A DNA stretch of 64,000 bases, taken from NCBI GenBank assembly GCA_937958045.1, contig CALFXL010000005.1, positions 62,001-126,000 on the forward strand, read 5' to 3'. The stretch is from an uncultured Opitutaceae bacterium (GTDB lineage Bacteria > Verrucomicrobiota > Verrucomicrobiia > Opitutales > Opitutaceae). Under the pieces are notes generated by a model. That model did no database searches and was not told the origin of the DNA. It was given only the letters and a program-made list of their open reading frames with translations. The translations under genes were made by a program, and so were the position numbers. Numbering within the stretch: the first letter of the stretch is position 1; the number at the start of each line of letters is the position of its first letter. Positions 8,888 to 17,542 of this stretch are shown piece by piece.

Positions 8888-9360
8888 GCGCGACGGAATT
8901 TCAGCTGTTTGGCCACTTCATCCATCTCGGCCCGTTTCTTCAGGTCCTGACGTTTGTCGTAGAGCTTTTTTCCGGTGCAGAGGGCAACTTCGACTTTCAC
9001 AAGGGCTTCTTTGAAATACATCCGCAGCGGGATCAATGATTTGCCGCCGGCCTGCATGGCTTGGGCGATCTTGCGGATCTCGTGTTTATTGAGCAGGAGC
9101 TTGCGCGTCCGTTTGGCGTCGTGGTTGTAGATGTTGCCAAACGCGTACTCTTCGATGTGCGCATTGAAGAGCCAGAGCTCGCCCTTTTCGAAGCGGCCAA
9201 ACGCATCGTTTATCTGCGCGCGACCGGCGCGGATGGATTTCACTTCGGTGCCCTTGAGCGCGATGCCCGCCTCAAAACGCTCGTCCACCGTATAATCGCG
9301 CAACGCCTTCGCGTTGCGGATTTCGGAGTAGCGAACGGGATCTTTTTTCTTTGCGGACAT
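8884..9360 (-). CDS. smpB: SsrA-binding protein SmpB
   Basis: SmpB binds tmRNA and delivers it to ribosomes stalled on broken messages. The 158-residue protein has the expected core: LKGTEVKSIRAGRAQINDAF, FNAHIEEYAFGN, the RTRKLLLNKHEI segment and the basic C-terminal tail with TGKKLYDKRQDLKKR, which enters the decoding centre. The ATG at 9360 gives MSAKKKDPVRYSEI with the basic start common in the family. The tmRNA gene itself is not in this window. It lies 58 bp downstream of rpoZ and overlaps thrB by 4 bp. Confidence 0.97.
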   Translation of the reverse strand: MSAKKKDPVRYSEIRNAKALRDYTVDERFEAGIALKGTEVKSIRAGRAQINDAFGRFEKGELWLFNAHIEEYAFGNIYNHDAKRTRKLLLNKHEIRKIAQAMQAGGKSLIPLRMYFKEALVKVEVALCTGKKLYDKRQDLKKRAEMDEVAKQLKFRRA

Positions 9361-9418
9361 GGAGGCTCCTCAACGCCGGGCGTGGGCGCAGCCGCCAGTC
9401 GGCATGAGCACCGCGGGC

Positions 9419-9628
9419 TTAGTTGTCGCTGCCAGCGGCGAGTTCGAAACTGATTTTACCCTCGATGATCTCGCGCAAGGCGACGTCTTCGGAGGAAAGT
9501 TTTTCAAGGGATTCGACCAGCGGGCGGCTGCCGCGTTTGAGCTGCTTCACCCGACGGGACACCACGTTGATCAAAACGTTGGGATCATTAATGACCTTCT
9601 GGGCTTCCTTTAGATAGTCGTCTCTCAT
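9419..9628 (-). CDS. rpoZ: RNA polymerase omega subunit
   Basis: The 69-residue protein resembles RpoZ, the small subunit that helps fold and assemble beta-prime. The segment INDPNVLINVVSRRVKQLKR near 13-32 corresponds to the conserved N-terminal helix (normally NRFxLVxxAAxRARQL), and SSEDVALREIIEGKISF near 45-61 to the AlxEIaxGki part. I chose the ATG at 9628, which gives the compact form; an upstream ATG at 9676 would add 16 poorly conserved residues. It heads a minus-strand run with smpB, thrB and trmL and is divergent from cutA. The family is short and variable, so confidence is moderate. Confidence 0.8.
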   Translation of the reverse strand: MRDDYLKEAQKVINDPNVLINVVSRRVKQLKRGSRPLVESLEKLSSEDVALREIIEGKISFELAAGSDN

Positions 9629-9741
9629 GAATGACTGGGTGGTTGGCTGCGGTGAAACCGCGTAAGACAGGCCCAAAGCTCGGGACCGTCAAGGGCATTT
9701 TACCCACTTGCCGCGCGGGCGGCTGCGCGAACTATGGCCGC

Positions 9742-10056
9742 ATGTTGATGATCGGTTGGACAACGGTGGAGACACGCGAGCAAGCGGAGACGCTGGCGCG
9801 CGGCTTGATTGAGCAAAAACTGGCGGCCTGCGTGCAAATCGAAGGACCTATTACGTCGGTTTACCGCTGGAAAGGCCGCCTTGAGACTGCGACCGAGTTT
9901 CGCCTCTGCGTGAAGTTTCTTCCCGAACAACAGACCGCCCTCGCCGCGTGGATCGCGGCTCATCATCCTTACGAAACGCCCGAGTGGATCGCGGTGCGTT
10001 CGGAAATCGTTGCGGAAAAATACTTGTCATGGGCGAAGGCGAACTCTAGCTCCTGA
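9742..10056 (+). CDS. cutA: CutA1-like divalent cation tolerance protein
   Basis: The protein has 104 residues from the ATG at 9742, the usual length for trimeric CutA1 proteins. Diagnostic segments are the N-terminal TTVETREQAETLARGLIEQKLAACVQ, the SVYRWKGRLETATEFRLCVK strand pair and the HHPYETPEWIAV loop. CutA1 was named for copper tolerance in E. coli, but its molecular role is still unsettled; it has a ferredoxin-like fold related to PII proteins. The frame extends 37 codons upstream without conserved sequence, so the later ATG (9742, or 9748) is preferred. It is divergent from rpoZ and followed by a small basic protein gene. Confidence 0.9.
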   Translation: MLMIGWTTVETREQAETLARGLIEQKLAACVQIEGPITSVYRWKGRLETATEFRLCVKFLPEQQTALAAWIAAHHPYETPEWIAVRSEIVAEKYLSWAKANSSS

Positions 10057-10092
10057 CCCTTTCCTCCCAACGCACGTCCCTTTCTAAACGTC

Positions 10093-10248
10093 ATGTCACA
10101 ACACAAAAGTCTCCAAGGTTCCAGCGGCATCGTGGTCAAGCGCAACGTCTTGAAGCGCTTCGAGCGCGTCGATCTCCTCAAGAAGCGCGGCCAGTGGAAA
10201 ACGGGTGATCGCGTTCTCGGTCTCCGCAAAACCAAGCCCGAGGTCTAA
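10093..10248 (+). CDS. small basic protein of Verrucomicrobia/Chlamydiae type
   Basis: This 51-residue frame runs from the ATG at 10093 to the TAA at 10246-10248. About a quarter of the residues are Lys or Arg. It begins MSQHKSLQGSSGIVVKRNVL and ends with GDRVLGLRKTKPEV. The composition and the pattern SLxGxxxxVxKRNVLxRFERVxxLKK...VxGLRKTK recall the short small basic protein family shared by Verrucomicrobia and Chlamydiae; a ribosome-associated role has been suggested by its size and charge, but I cannot confirm it. A strong intrinsic terminator follows 27 bp later, so it is probably transcribed as a short, abundant message. Confidence 0.8.
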   Translation: MSQHKSLQGSSGIVVKRNVLKRFERVDLLKKRGQWKTGDRVLGLRKTKPEV

Positions 10249-10275
10249 GCCGTCCAGCATTTTTCCTTTTCTATT

Positions 10276-10309
10276 CAGGCAGGCCGTGTTTTCCACGCCT
10301 GCCTTTTTT
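10276..10309 (+). terminator. intrinsic terminator after small basic protein gene
   Basis: GGCAGGCCGTG pairs with CACGCCTGCC (one bulged C) around a TTTTC loop and is followed by TTTTTT. It closes the short basic-protein transcript before the DedA gene. Confidence 0.9.
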
Positions 10310-10338
10310 GCGCCCGAAAACTGCTGTCGCCCCACTCT

Positions 10339-11016
10339 ATGTTCGATCTCATCAAAAAGCTCATCGACTTCATCCTCCACATCGACGCGCATCTGGCGGA
10401 GATCATTCGCGATTACGGGCTGTGGACTTATGCGGTGCTCTTTTTGATCATCTTCGCCGAAACGGGGTTTGTCGTGACGCCGTTTCTGCCAGGCGACTCG
10501 CTGCTGTTTGCTGCCGGCGCCTTCTGCGCCAAACCGGAAACCGGACTTAACGTTCATTTGATGGCGCTGCTGTTGTTCGTCGCAGCGGTGCTCGGCGACA
10601 CGTTGAATTATTGGATCGGCGCGAAAATCGGACCGAAGGTTTTTTCCCGCGAAGACTCACTGCTTCTCCGCAAAAAACACCTCGATCGCGCACACGCGTT
10701 TTTCGAAAAGTACGGCGGCCGCGCGATCATCCTCGCACGCTTCGTGCCGATCGTGCGCACGTTCGTGCCGTTCGTAGCGGGCGTCGGTAAGATGACCTAC
10801 TCGCGCTTCATCGCGTACAATGTCATCGGCGGGTTTATCTGGATCTACTTTTTCACTTACGCGGGGTTTCTCTTCGGAGCGCACCCGTTTATCCAAAAAA
10901 ATTTCAAGTTGGTAATCCTCGCGATCATCGTCCTCTCGGTAGTGCCCATCGTGGTGGAATTCGTCCGCGGACGCCGCGAAGCCAAAACCGCGGTCGCTGC
11001 TGAGTCCACACGGTAA
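10339..11016 (+). CDS. DedA family inner-membrane protein
   Basis: The 225-residue protein has about five hydrophobic segments and the DedA/SNARE-associated signature: an acidic residue and proline-rich re-entrant loop ETGFVVTPFLPGDSLLF at 41-57, and the arginine-bearing ILARFVPIVRTFVPFVAG segment in the middle. DedA proteins act as proton-dependent lipid flippases, for example for undecaprenyl phosphate or phosphatidylethanolamine, and protect envelope integrity. This substrate is not determinable here. The start ATG at 10339 is preceded by a terminator for the upstream gene; a hairpin shared with convergent glgC follows. Confidence 0.9.
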   Translation: MFDLIKKLIDFILHIDAHLAEIIRDYGLWTYAVLFLIIFAETGFVVTPFLPGDSLLFAAGAFCAKPETGLNVHLMALLLFVAAVLGDTLNYWIGAKIGPKVFSREDSLLLRKKHLDRAHAFFEKYGGRAIILARFVPIVRTFVPFVAGVGKMTYSRFIAYNVIGGFIWIYFFTYAGFLFGAHPFIQKNFKLVILAIIVLSVVPIVVEFVRGRREAKTAVAAESTR

Positions 11017-11045
11017 ACTCGTCGGCTCGCATATTCGGCACCGAA

Positions 11046-11079
11046 AACAAAAAACCGGCGGTTCTTTTAAACCGCCGGT
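11046..11079 (-). terminator. intrinsic terminator of glgC
   Basis: ACCGGCGGTT (11054-11063) pairs perfectly with AACCGCCGGT (11070-11079). The A-rich stretch at 11044-11053 becomes a T-tract on the minus strand, so the element terminates glgC; the hairpin may also slow dedA transcripts arriving from the other side. Confidence 0.85.
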
Positions 11080-11107
11080 GAGAAACTGAGGCGCTACTTC
11101 GCGCCGA

Positions 11108-12394
11108 TCAGATCACCGTGTCGCTCGGCACGATGCCGCCTTTGGGCACCAGCAGAACGCCATCGCGCACAATCACGCCGTAAGGATAAGCGCCGTCCGC
11201 TTTGCCTTCGGCGGTCAGCGTGACGCGATCGCCGATGCGGGCGTTTTTGTCGATAATCGCACCCCGGATGTTGCAGCCTTTGCCAACGCCCAGATGCGGA
11301 CGATTCTGGGCGACGTTGGCCATGAGCTGATCGGGCGTCTCGTAGGAGTCCGAGCCCATCATCACGACGTCCTCGAGACGCGAACCTTCGCGGATGAAGG
11401 ACCGAATCCCCAGCACGCAATGTTTGAGCGTGGAATCCTCGATGATCGAACCATCGCCGATGACCACATAGTCGATCGAGCAGTTGTTGATCTTCGAGGC
11501 CGGCAGGTAGTTGTCCTTGGTATAGATCGGATCTTTCGCGTCGAAGAAGTTGAACGGCGGCAACGGCTGCGCGAGCGCGAGGTTGGCGTCGAAGAACGCT
11601 TTGACCGTGCCGATGTCTTCCCAGTACCCCTCGAAAATGTAGGCGAAGAGTTTCTTTTTTCCGAGAAGACCGGGGATCACTTCTTTGCCGAAATCCGTCA
11701 TCGTGTTGTCGAGCGCTTCGGCAAGAGCCGTGCGGTTGAACACGTAGATACCCATCGACGCCAAACAGTGCTTCTCGGTCGCCCCGGTGTTTTGCAGACG
11801 GCTCTGCACCGCAGGGCTAAGCGCGAGCCCCTCGATGACGACGGGATCTTTCGGCTTCTCGACAAACTCAGAAATGGAAAGGTCGTCGTTCACGCGCATC
11901 AGGCCCAAGCCTTCCACTTTCGAAACGGGAAACGGCACCGCCGCGATCGTGACGTCCGCTCCGGTCTGCACGTGTTGTTCGATGATTTTCCGGAAATCCA
12001 TCCGGTAGAGTTGGTCGCCCGAAAGAATCAGCACGAGGTCGTGCGCAAACGTGCGGAAATGTTGCAGATTCCGCCGCACGGCATCGGCCGTACCTTGATA
12101 CCAATCCGCGCTCTTCTCCGTCTGTTCCGCCGAAAGAATATCGACGAATCCACCGCCGAATGGATCGAAGTGATACGTCGTCTGAATATGCCGATGCAGC
12201 GAAGCCGTATGGAACTGCGTCAGCAGGAAGATGCGATTCAACCCCGAGTTGATGCAGTTGCTGATCGGAATATCGACCAGACGATATTTGCCGGCGAGTG
12301 GAACGGCTGGTTTACAACGCTCCATTGTAAGCGGATGAAGACGCGTGCCGCGTCCACCGCCCATGATCACGGAGATGACTTTGGGAATTGGCAT
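11108..12394 (-). CDS. glgC: glucose-1-phosphate adenylyltransferase
   Basis: GlgC makes ADP-glucose from glucose-1-phosphate and ATP, the committed step of bacterial glycogen synthesis. The 428-residue protein has the N-terminal pyrophosphorylase motif GGGRGTRLHPLTMERCKPAVP (from residue 12), the GKYRLVDIPISNCINSG segment, the ADP-glucose site WYQGTADAVRRN, and a C-terminal left-handed beta-helix with hexapeptide-like repeats. The length fits the allosterically regulated bacterial homotetramer. It is divergent from glmS with 72 bp between, and has its own terminator. Confidence 0.97.
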   Translation of the reverse strand: MPIPKVISVIMGGGRGTRLHPLTMERCKPAVPLAGKYRLVDIPISNCINSGLNRIFLLTQFHTASLHRHIQTTYHFDPFGGGFVDILSAEQTEKSADWYQGTADAVRRNLQHFRTFAHDLVLILSGDQLYRMDFRKIIEQHVQTGADVTIAAVPFPVSKVEGLGLMRVNDDLSISEFVEKPKDPVVIEGLALSPAVQSRLQNTGATEKHCLASMGIYVFNRTALAEALDNTMTDFGKEVIPGLLGKKKLFAYIFEGYWEDIGTVKAFFDANLALAQPLPPFNFFDAKDPIYTKDNYLPASKINNCSIDYVVIGDGSIIEDSTLKHCVLGIRSFIREGSRLEDVVMMGSDSYETPDQLMANVAQNRPHLGVGKGCNIRGAIIDKNARIGDRVTLTAEGKADGAYPYGVIVRDGVLLVPKGGIVPSDTVI

Positions 12395-12466
12395 GTGCTA
12401 TGTGTGGAAAGCCTTGCACCACGTTTAACGCAGTCCGTACTTTCGCCAGCTAAAACCCAAAAAACT

Positions 12467-14317
12467 ATGTGCGGAATTGTTGGATACGTCGGGAAGCAGA
12501 AAGCGGCCTCCATCATCCTCGAAGGCCTCAAACGGCTGGAGTATCGCGGCTATGACTCTGCAGGCGTCGCCGTAATCCAAGAGCAACGCATCGACGTCGC
12601 CAAAAAAACCGGCCGCGTGGAAAACCTCGTCCGAGAGGCCAGCAAGCATCGCTTCGTCGGCACCACCGGCATCGGCCACACGCGCTGGGCCACGCACGGT
12701 GGCGTCACCGATGAAAACGCACACCCGCACGTCAGCAGCGATGGCAAATTCGCCATCATCCACAACGGCGTCATCGAGAACTACGCCTCGATCAAAAAAT
12801 TCCTCCTCTCGAAAGGTTACACGTTCACCTCCGAGACCGACACCGAAGCGCTGGTCAATCTCATCGCTTATCACTACGACAAAGAGCCTGAGCAGGCCGA
12901 CAAAAGCCGCTTCCTCGAAAGCGTGCGTCGCAGTCTCATGCACGTCGAAGGTACCTACGGCATCGCCGTGCTCTGCGTCGATTGCCCCAACGAACTCGTT
13001 GCCGCGCGCAAAGCGTCCCCGCTCATCATCGGCGTCGGCGACAACGAGCTGATTGTCGCGTCCGACGTCGCCGCGCTCATCAGCCGCACACAAAACGTCG
13101 TCTATCTCAAGGACGGCGAACTCGCGCACATCACGGACAAGAATTTCTCCATCATCACGCAGACCGAGGAGGACGTTTCTCCGGTCGTGAATCGCGTCAC
13201 GTGGAGCGCGGAAGAAGCCGAGCTCGGCGAATACGCGCACTACATGGAAAAAGAAATTTTCGAGCAACCGGCCGCGCTCGAAAACGCCATGCGCGGACGT
13301 TTCTCGGCCGACGGCAGCACGGCTCAATTTGGTGGTCTGAACCTCACGCCGATCGAGCTTCGCCAGACGGATCGCGTCGTTTTCTGCGGTTGCGGCACTG
13401 CGTGGCATGCCTGCCTCGTCGCCGAGCATCTCATCGAGCGCTTCGCGCGCTTGCCCGTCGAAGTCGATTACGCGTCGGAGTTCCGCTACCGCAATTCGCC
13501 GCTCAACGGAAACACACTCTTCTTTGTTGTCAGCCAATCCGGCGAAACGATCGACACGCTCGGCGCGCTCCGCGAAGCCAAGCGCAAAGGCTACAAGGTT
13601 CTCGCGATCAATAACACCGTCGGCTCGTCCATCGCGCGCGAAGCCGATGGCGGTATCTATCAACACGTCGGCCCCGAGATCGGCGTCGCTTCGACTAAGG
13701 CGTTCACTTCGCAGCTCCTCATCGGCGCCATGTTCGCGCTCTATCTCGCGCGCATGCGCGACATGAGTTTCAGCGATGGCGTCGAGTACGTGAAAGCCCT
13801 CAAGGCCGTCCCCGATCTCGTTCGCAAAGCGCTCGAACAAGCGCCGCGCATCAAGGAGATCGCCCGTCGTTACGCGAATTACGACGACATGCTTTTCCTC
13901 GGTCGTCTCTCGCTCTTCCCGATCGCGCTCGAGGGTGCATTGAAGTTGAAGGAAATTTCCTACATCCACGCCGAGGGTTATCCGGCGGCGGAAATGAAAC
14001 ACGGTCCGATCGCGCTCATCAGCGAGAAATGCCCGTCTGTGTTCTTCGCGCCCAAGACCGAGATCTTCAACAAACTCGTTTCCTCGATCCAGGAGATCAA
14101 AGCGCGCAAAGGGAAAACCATCGTCATCACGACGGAAGGCTGCGAGTTCCCCGAGGGTGTCGCGGACGACATCATCACGATCCCGGAGTGCCACGAAGCC
14201 GTGCTGCCGATCGTCGCGACGATCCCGGTGCAACTGCTGAGCTACTACATCGCCTGCGAACGCGGTTGCGATGTCGACAAGCCGCGCAATCTCGCGAAAT
14301 CCGTCACCGTCGAATAA
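12467..14317 (+). CDS. glmS: glutamine-fructose-6-phosphate aminotransferase
   Basis: GlmS makes glucosamine-6-phosphate from fructose-6-phosphate and glutamine, the entry to peptidoglycan and LPS amino sugars. The 616 residues start at the ATG 12467, which places the nucleophile cysteine at position 2 (MCGIVGYVG), exposed after Met removal. The class II glutaminase domain occupies about 1-240 and contains GIGHTRWATHG and NHNG-like HNGVIENY. Two SIS sugar isomerase domains follow (FCGCGTAWHA and VVSQSGETIDT in the first), ending in the conserved DKPRNLAKSVTVE. A longer upstream reading frame is an artefact over glgC. The leader is only 72 bp and shows no glmS ribozyme. Confidence 0.98.
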   Translation: MCGIVGYVGKQKAASIILEGLKRLEYRGYDSAGVAVIQEQRIDVAKKTGRVENLVREASKHRFVGTTGIGHTRWATHGGVTDENAHPHVSSDGKFAIIHNGVIENYASIKKFLLSKGYTFTSETDTEALVNLIAYHYDKEPEQADKSRFLESVRRSLMHVEGTYGIAVLCVDCPNELVAARKASPLIIGVGDNELIVASDVAALISRTQNVVYLKDGELAHITDKNFSIITQTEEDVSPVVNRVTWSAEEAELGEYAHYMEKEIFEQPAALENAMRGRFSADGSTAQFGGLNLTPIELRQTDRVVFCGCGTAWHACLVAEHLIERFARLPVEVDYASEFRYRNSPLNGNTLFFVVSQSGETIDTLGALREAKRKGYKVLAINNTVGSSIAREADGGIYQHVGPEIGVASTKAFTSQLLIGAMFALYLARMRDMSFSDGVEYVKALKAVPDLVRKALEQAPRIKEIARRYANYDDMLFLGRLSLFPIALEGALKLKEISYIHAEGYPAAEMKHGPIALISEKCPSVFFAPKTEIFNKLVSSIQEIKARKGKTIVITTEGCEFPEGVADDIITIPECHEAVLPIVATIPVQLLSYYIACERGCDVDKPRNLAKSVTVE

Positions 14318-14327
14318 ACCCTTCCTG

Positions 14328-14365
14328 GCGGCGCGATCCCTCCCGATCGCGCCGCGACTTTTTTT
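14328..14365 (+). terminator. intrinsic terminator of glmS
   Basis: GCGGCGCGATC (14328-14338) pairs perfectly with GATCGCGCCGC (14345-14355) around CCTCCC, then GAC and seven T. It begins 10 bp after the glmS stop codon. Confidence 0.93.
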
Positions 14366-14425
14366 CGGCACTGTCATTCGCCTTGCCGGCCCCCGGCCCC
14401 GCCGCGCATAACCTGCCTTTTGCCG

Positions 14426-15907
<1,482 letters not shown>

Positions 15908-16324
15908 CACGGTCCCGGCCTCGGCCGATTCTAGCGCCGGCCAACTGCCTCAAACGTCACGGCGAAAGACGGCGTATTTGAGGAAGTTCGGCGATTTTCC
16001 GCAGCTCACTCACTGCAAATATCCCGATTTCGCGGCGGACACTCCTTCTTTTTGCAGCCATTTGCGTTCGGCGTGATCACGTGCAAATTGATTCACGCAA
16101 ATTCTTCTGAGTCTTCCTGAGTCATCAGGACCTCCTCCGCGTCACTCTGGCGCGACGCTGTCACAGCGAACAACCCACTTTCCTCGGGGGTTCCGAGGGG
16201 AGTTGTGCGTATATCTTTTTGGAACGATTCCGGCTAAAAGGAATCCGTTACCAAAAATATGGCGCGCGCTGATCGCATCCTCCGACGCGGTCAAAGCGCA
16301 TAAAACCCTCAACGAGGAACTGTC
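15908..16324 (+). other. gene-free structured leader upstream of the sigma factor
   Basis: This 417-bp gap is the longest gene-free stretch here. I see no credible ORF or tRNA. It holds a perfect 10-bp palindrome CGTGATCACG (16072-16081), three GCAAAT repeats (near 16014, 16083 and 16097), a direct repeat CTGAGTC (16107-16113, 16117-16123), and then three successive stem-loops ending 67 bp before the sigma-factor ATG. The 3' half probably is a structured 5' untranslated region; the 5' half may contain the promoter. Confidence 0.5.
16156..16257 (+). promoter_or_regulatory. three tandem hairpins in the sigma-factor 5' leader
   Basis: Hairpin 1: CGCTG (16156-16160) with CAGCG (16164-16168). Hairpin 2: CTTTCCTCGG (16178-16187) with CCGAGGGGAG (16193-16202), ten pairs including two G-U. 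Hairpin 3: TTTTTGGAACGATTCC (16216-16231) with GGAATCCGTTACCAAAAA (16240-16257), sixteen pairs with two bulges and loop GGCTAAAA. Such closely packed stems suggest RNA-level control of the sigma-factor message. Confidence 0.55.
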
Positions 16325-17398
16325 ATGGCTCAGCAAGTGATCAAAACCCGCAAGTACGCCGAGGCCGACGAAGTGGAAACCACACAAGCCTCCGTCCCCT
16401 TCCAGCCTGCCGATTTGGATGCCCCGCCTTCGTTTCTGGAAAAAAACGACGCCGCCCCGGCCACGCCTTCGACCGCTTCCGACCGCAGTAATCTCCAACT
16501 TTATCTTCAAGAGATCGGGAAAACCCCGCTCCTCACGGTCAAGGAAGAGATCGCGCTCGCCCGTCGTATTCGCAAGGGCGACAAGGCTGCTCGCGACCAC
16601 ATGATTTCCGCCAACCTCCGGTTGGTCGTGAAGATCGCCCATGACTATAAAGATTTCGGCCTTCCGCTTCTGGACCTCATCAGCGAAGGCAACATCGGGC
16701 TAATCAAAGCGGTCGAGCGTTTCGACCCGCGCAAGGGCGGCAAACTCAGCACGTACGCCGCGTGGTGGATCAAACAATCCATCAAGCGTGCCCTCGCCAA
16801 TCAGAGCAAAACCATCCGCCTGCCCGTTCACTTGGTCGACAAGATCTCCAAGATGCGCCGCACCGCGATGGCGCTCACGGAAGAACTCGGCCGCGAACCC
16901 ACCGATGAAGAACTCGCGATGGAGCTCCAGATCCCGACCAGCAAGGTCGCGCATCTGAAATCCGTTTCCGTGCGTCCCACTTCTCTCGATGCGCCGATCG
17001 GCGACGACGGCGACTCGTCCACTTTCGGCGAAATCGTCGGCGACGAAAACGCGCTCAGTCCGTTTGAGAGCCTCAAGGAACGCAGCCGCAACGCCGATCT
17101 GCACGCGATGGTCGCGTCGCTCGATCCGCGCGAAGCGGAAATCATCAAACTGCGTTTCGGTCTCGATGGTTCCAGTGAGCTCACGCTCGAAGAGGTCGGC
17201 AAGCGCTTCAACGTCACCCGCGAACGCGTACGCCAGCTTCAAAACCTCGCGCTCTCAAAAATGCGCAAGGCCATCGCCGCCAACGAAGCGCAACGCACGG
17301 TCGAAGACATCGAGCAGGAAGATCGCGAGCGCAAACGCATGCAGGTGATCCGCGAGTTCATCGAATCGAAATCGCTGCGCCAACAACCGCACGGCTAA
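16325..17398 (+). CDS. sigma-70 family RNA polymerase sigma factor (RpoD/RpoS-like)
   Basis: The 357-residue protein has a short unstructured acidic N-terminus (1-52), region 1.2 (54-75, LQLYLQEIGKTPLLTVKEE), region 2 (about 92-163, with NLRLVVKIAHDY and STYAAWWIKQSIKRAL), region 3, and region 4 ending in the helix-turn-helix LTLEEVGKRFNVTRERVRQLQ. It lacks the long non-conserved region and region 1.1 of typical 600-residue primary factors, so it is either a compact housekeeping factor or a group 2 RpoS-like one; sequence alone does not decide. The ATG at 16325 has a good GAGGAA ribosome site 6 bp upstream. A structured leader precedes and a strong terminator follows. Confidence 0.9.
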   Translation: MAQQVIKTRKYAEADEVETTQASVPFQPADLDAPPSFLEKNDAAPATPSTASDRSNLQLYLQEIGKTPLLTVKEEIALARRIRKGDKAARDHMISANLRLVVKIAHDYKDFGLPLLDLISEGNIGLIKAVERFDPRKGGKLSTYAAWWIKQSIKRALANQSKTIRLPVHLVDKISKMRRTAMALTEELGREPTDEELAMELQIPTSKVAHLKSVSVRPTSLDAPIGDDGDSSTFGEIVGDENALSPFESLKERSRNADLHAMVASLDPREAEIIKLRFGLDGSSELTLEEVGKRFNVTRERVRQLQNLALSKMRKAIAANEAQRTVEDIEQEDRERKRMQVIREFIESKSLRQQPHG

Positions 17399-17424
17399 CG
17401 CGCTGCCGTTCGCTTCACCTTTCG

Positions 17425-17453
17425 AAGCCGCCGAGTTCACCGGCGGCTTTTTT
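17425..17453 (+). terminator. intrinsic terminator of the sigma-factor gene
   Basis: AAGCCGCCG (17425-17433) pairs perfectly with CGGCGGCTT (17441-17449) around AGTTCAC, followed by a T-rich run to about 17458. Confidence 0.93.
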
Positions 17454-17476
17454 CTTTTGGTCGACGCCAAACCGAC

Positions 17477-17494
17477 ATGTGACCCGCGTCACAT
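17477..17494 (+). promoter_or_regulatory. CRP-like palindrome upstream of ABC permease
   Basis: ATGTGAC (17477-17483) and GTCACAT (17488-17494) form a perfect dyad around CCGC. It contains TGTGA-N6-TCACA, the consensus core of CRP/FNR-family cAMP receptor sites in proteobacteria. It lies 48 bp before the permease start, a plausible activator or repressor position. Whether this organism uses a CRP-family regulator with that specificity is inference. Confidence 0.55.
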
Positions 17495-17542
17495 AACTTC
17501 CCGCTTTCCAGCTGTGCACGTTCGCGCCTTACTCCGCGGCCG

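Noticed and set aside
11294..12466. Long N-terminal extension of GlmS
   Set aside because: It would bury the nucleophile cysteine that must be at position 2; glgC occupies the other strand.
12395..12466. glmS ribozyme
   Set aside because: The gap is only 72 bp and lacks the ribozyme's core pseudoknot sequences; the ribozyme needs about 150 bases.
14366..14425. trp leader peptide attenuator before trpE
   Set aside because: No short ORF with tandem Trp codons and no paired alternate stems.
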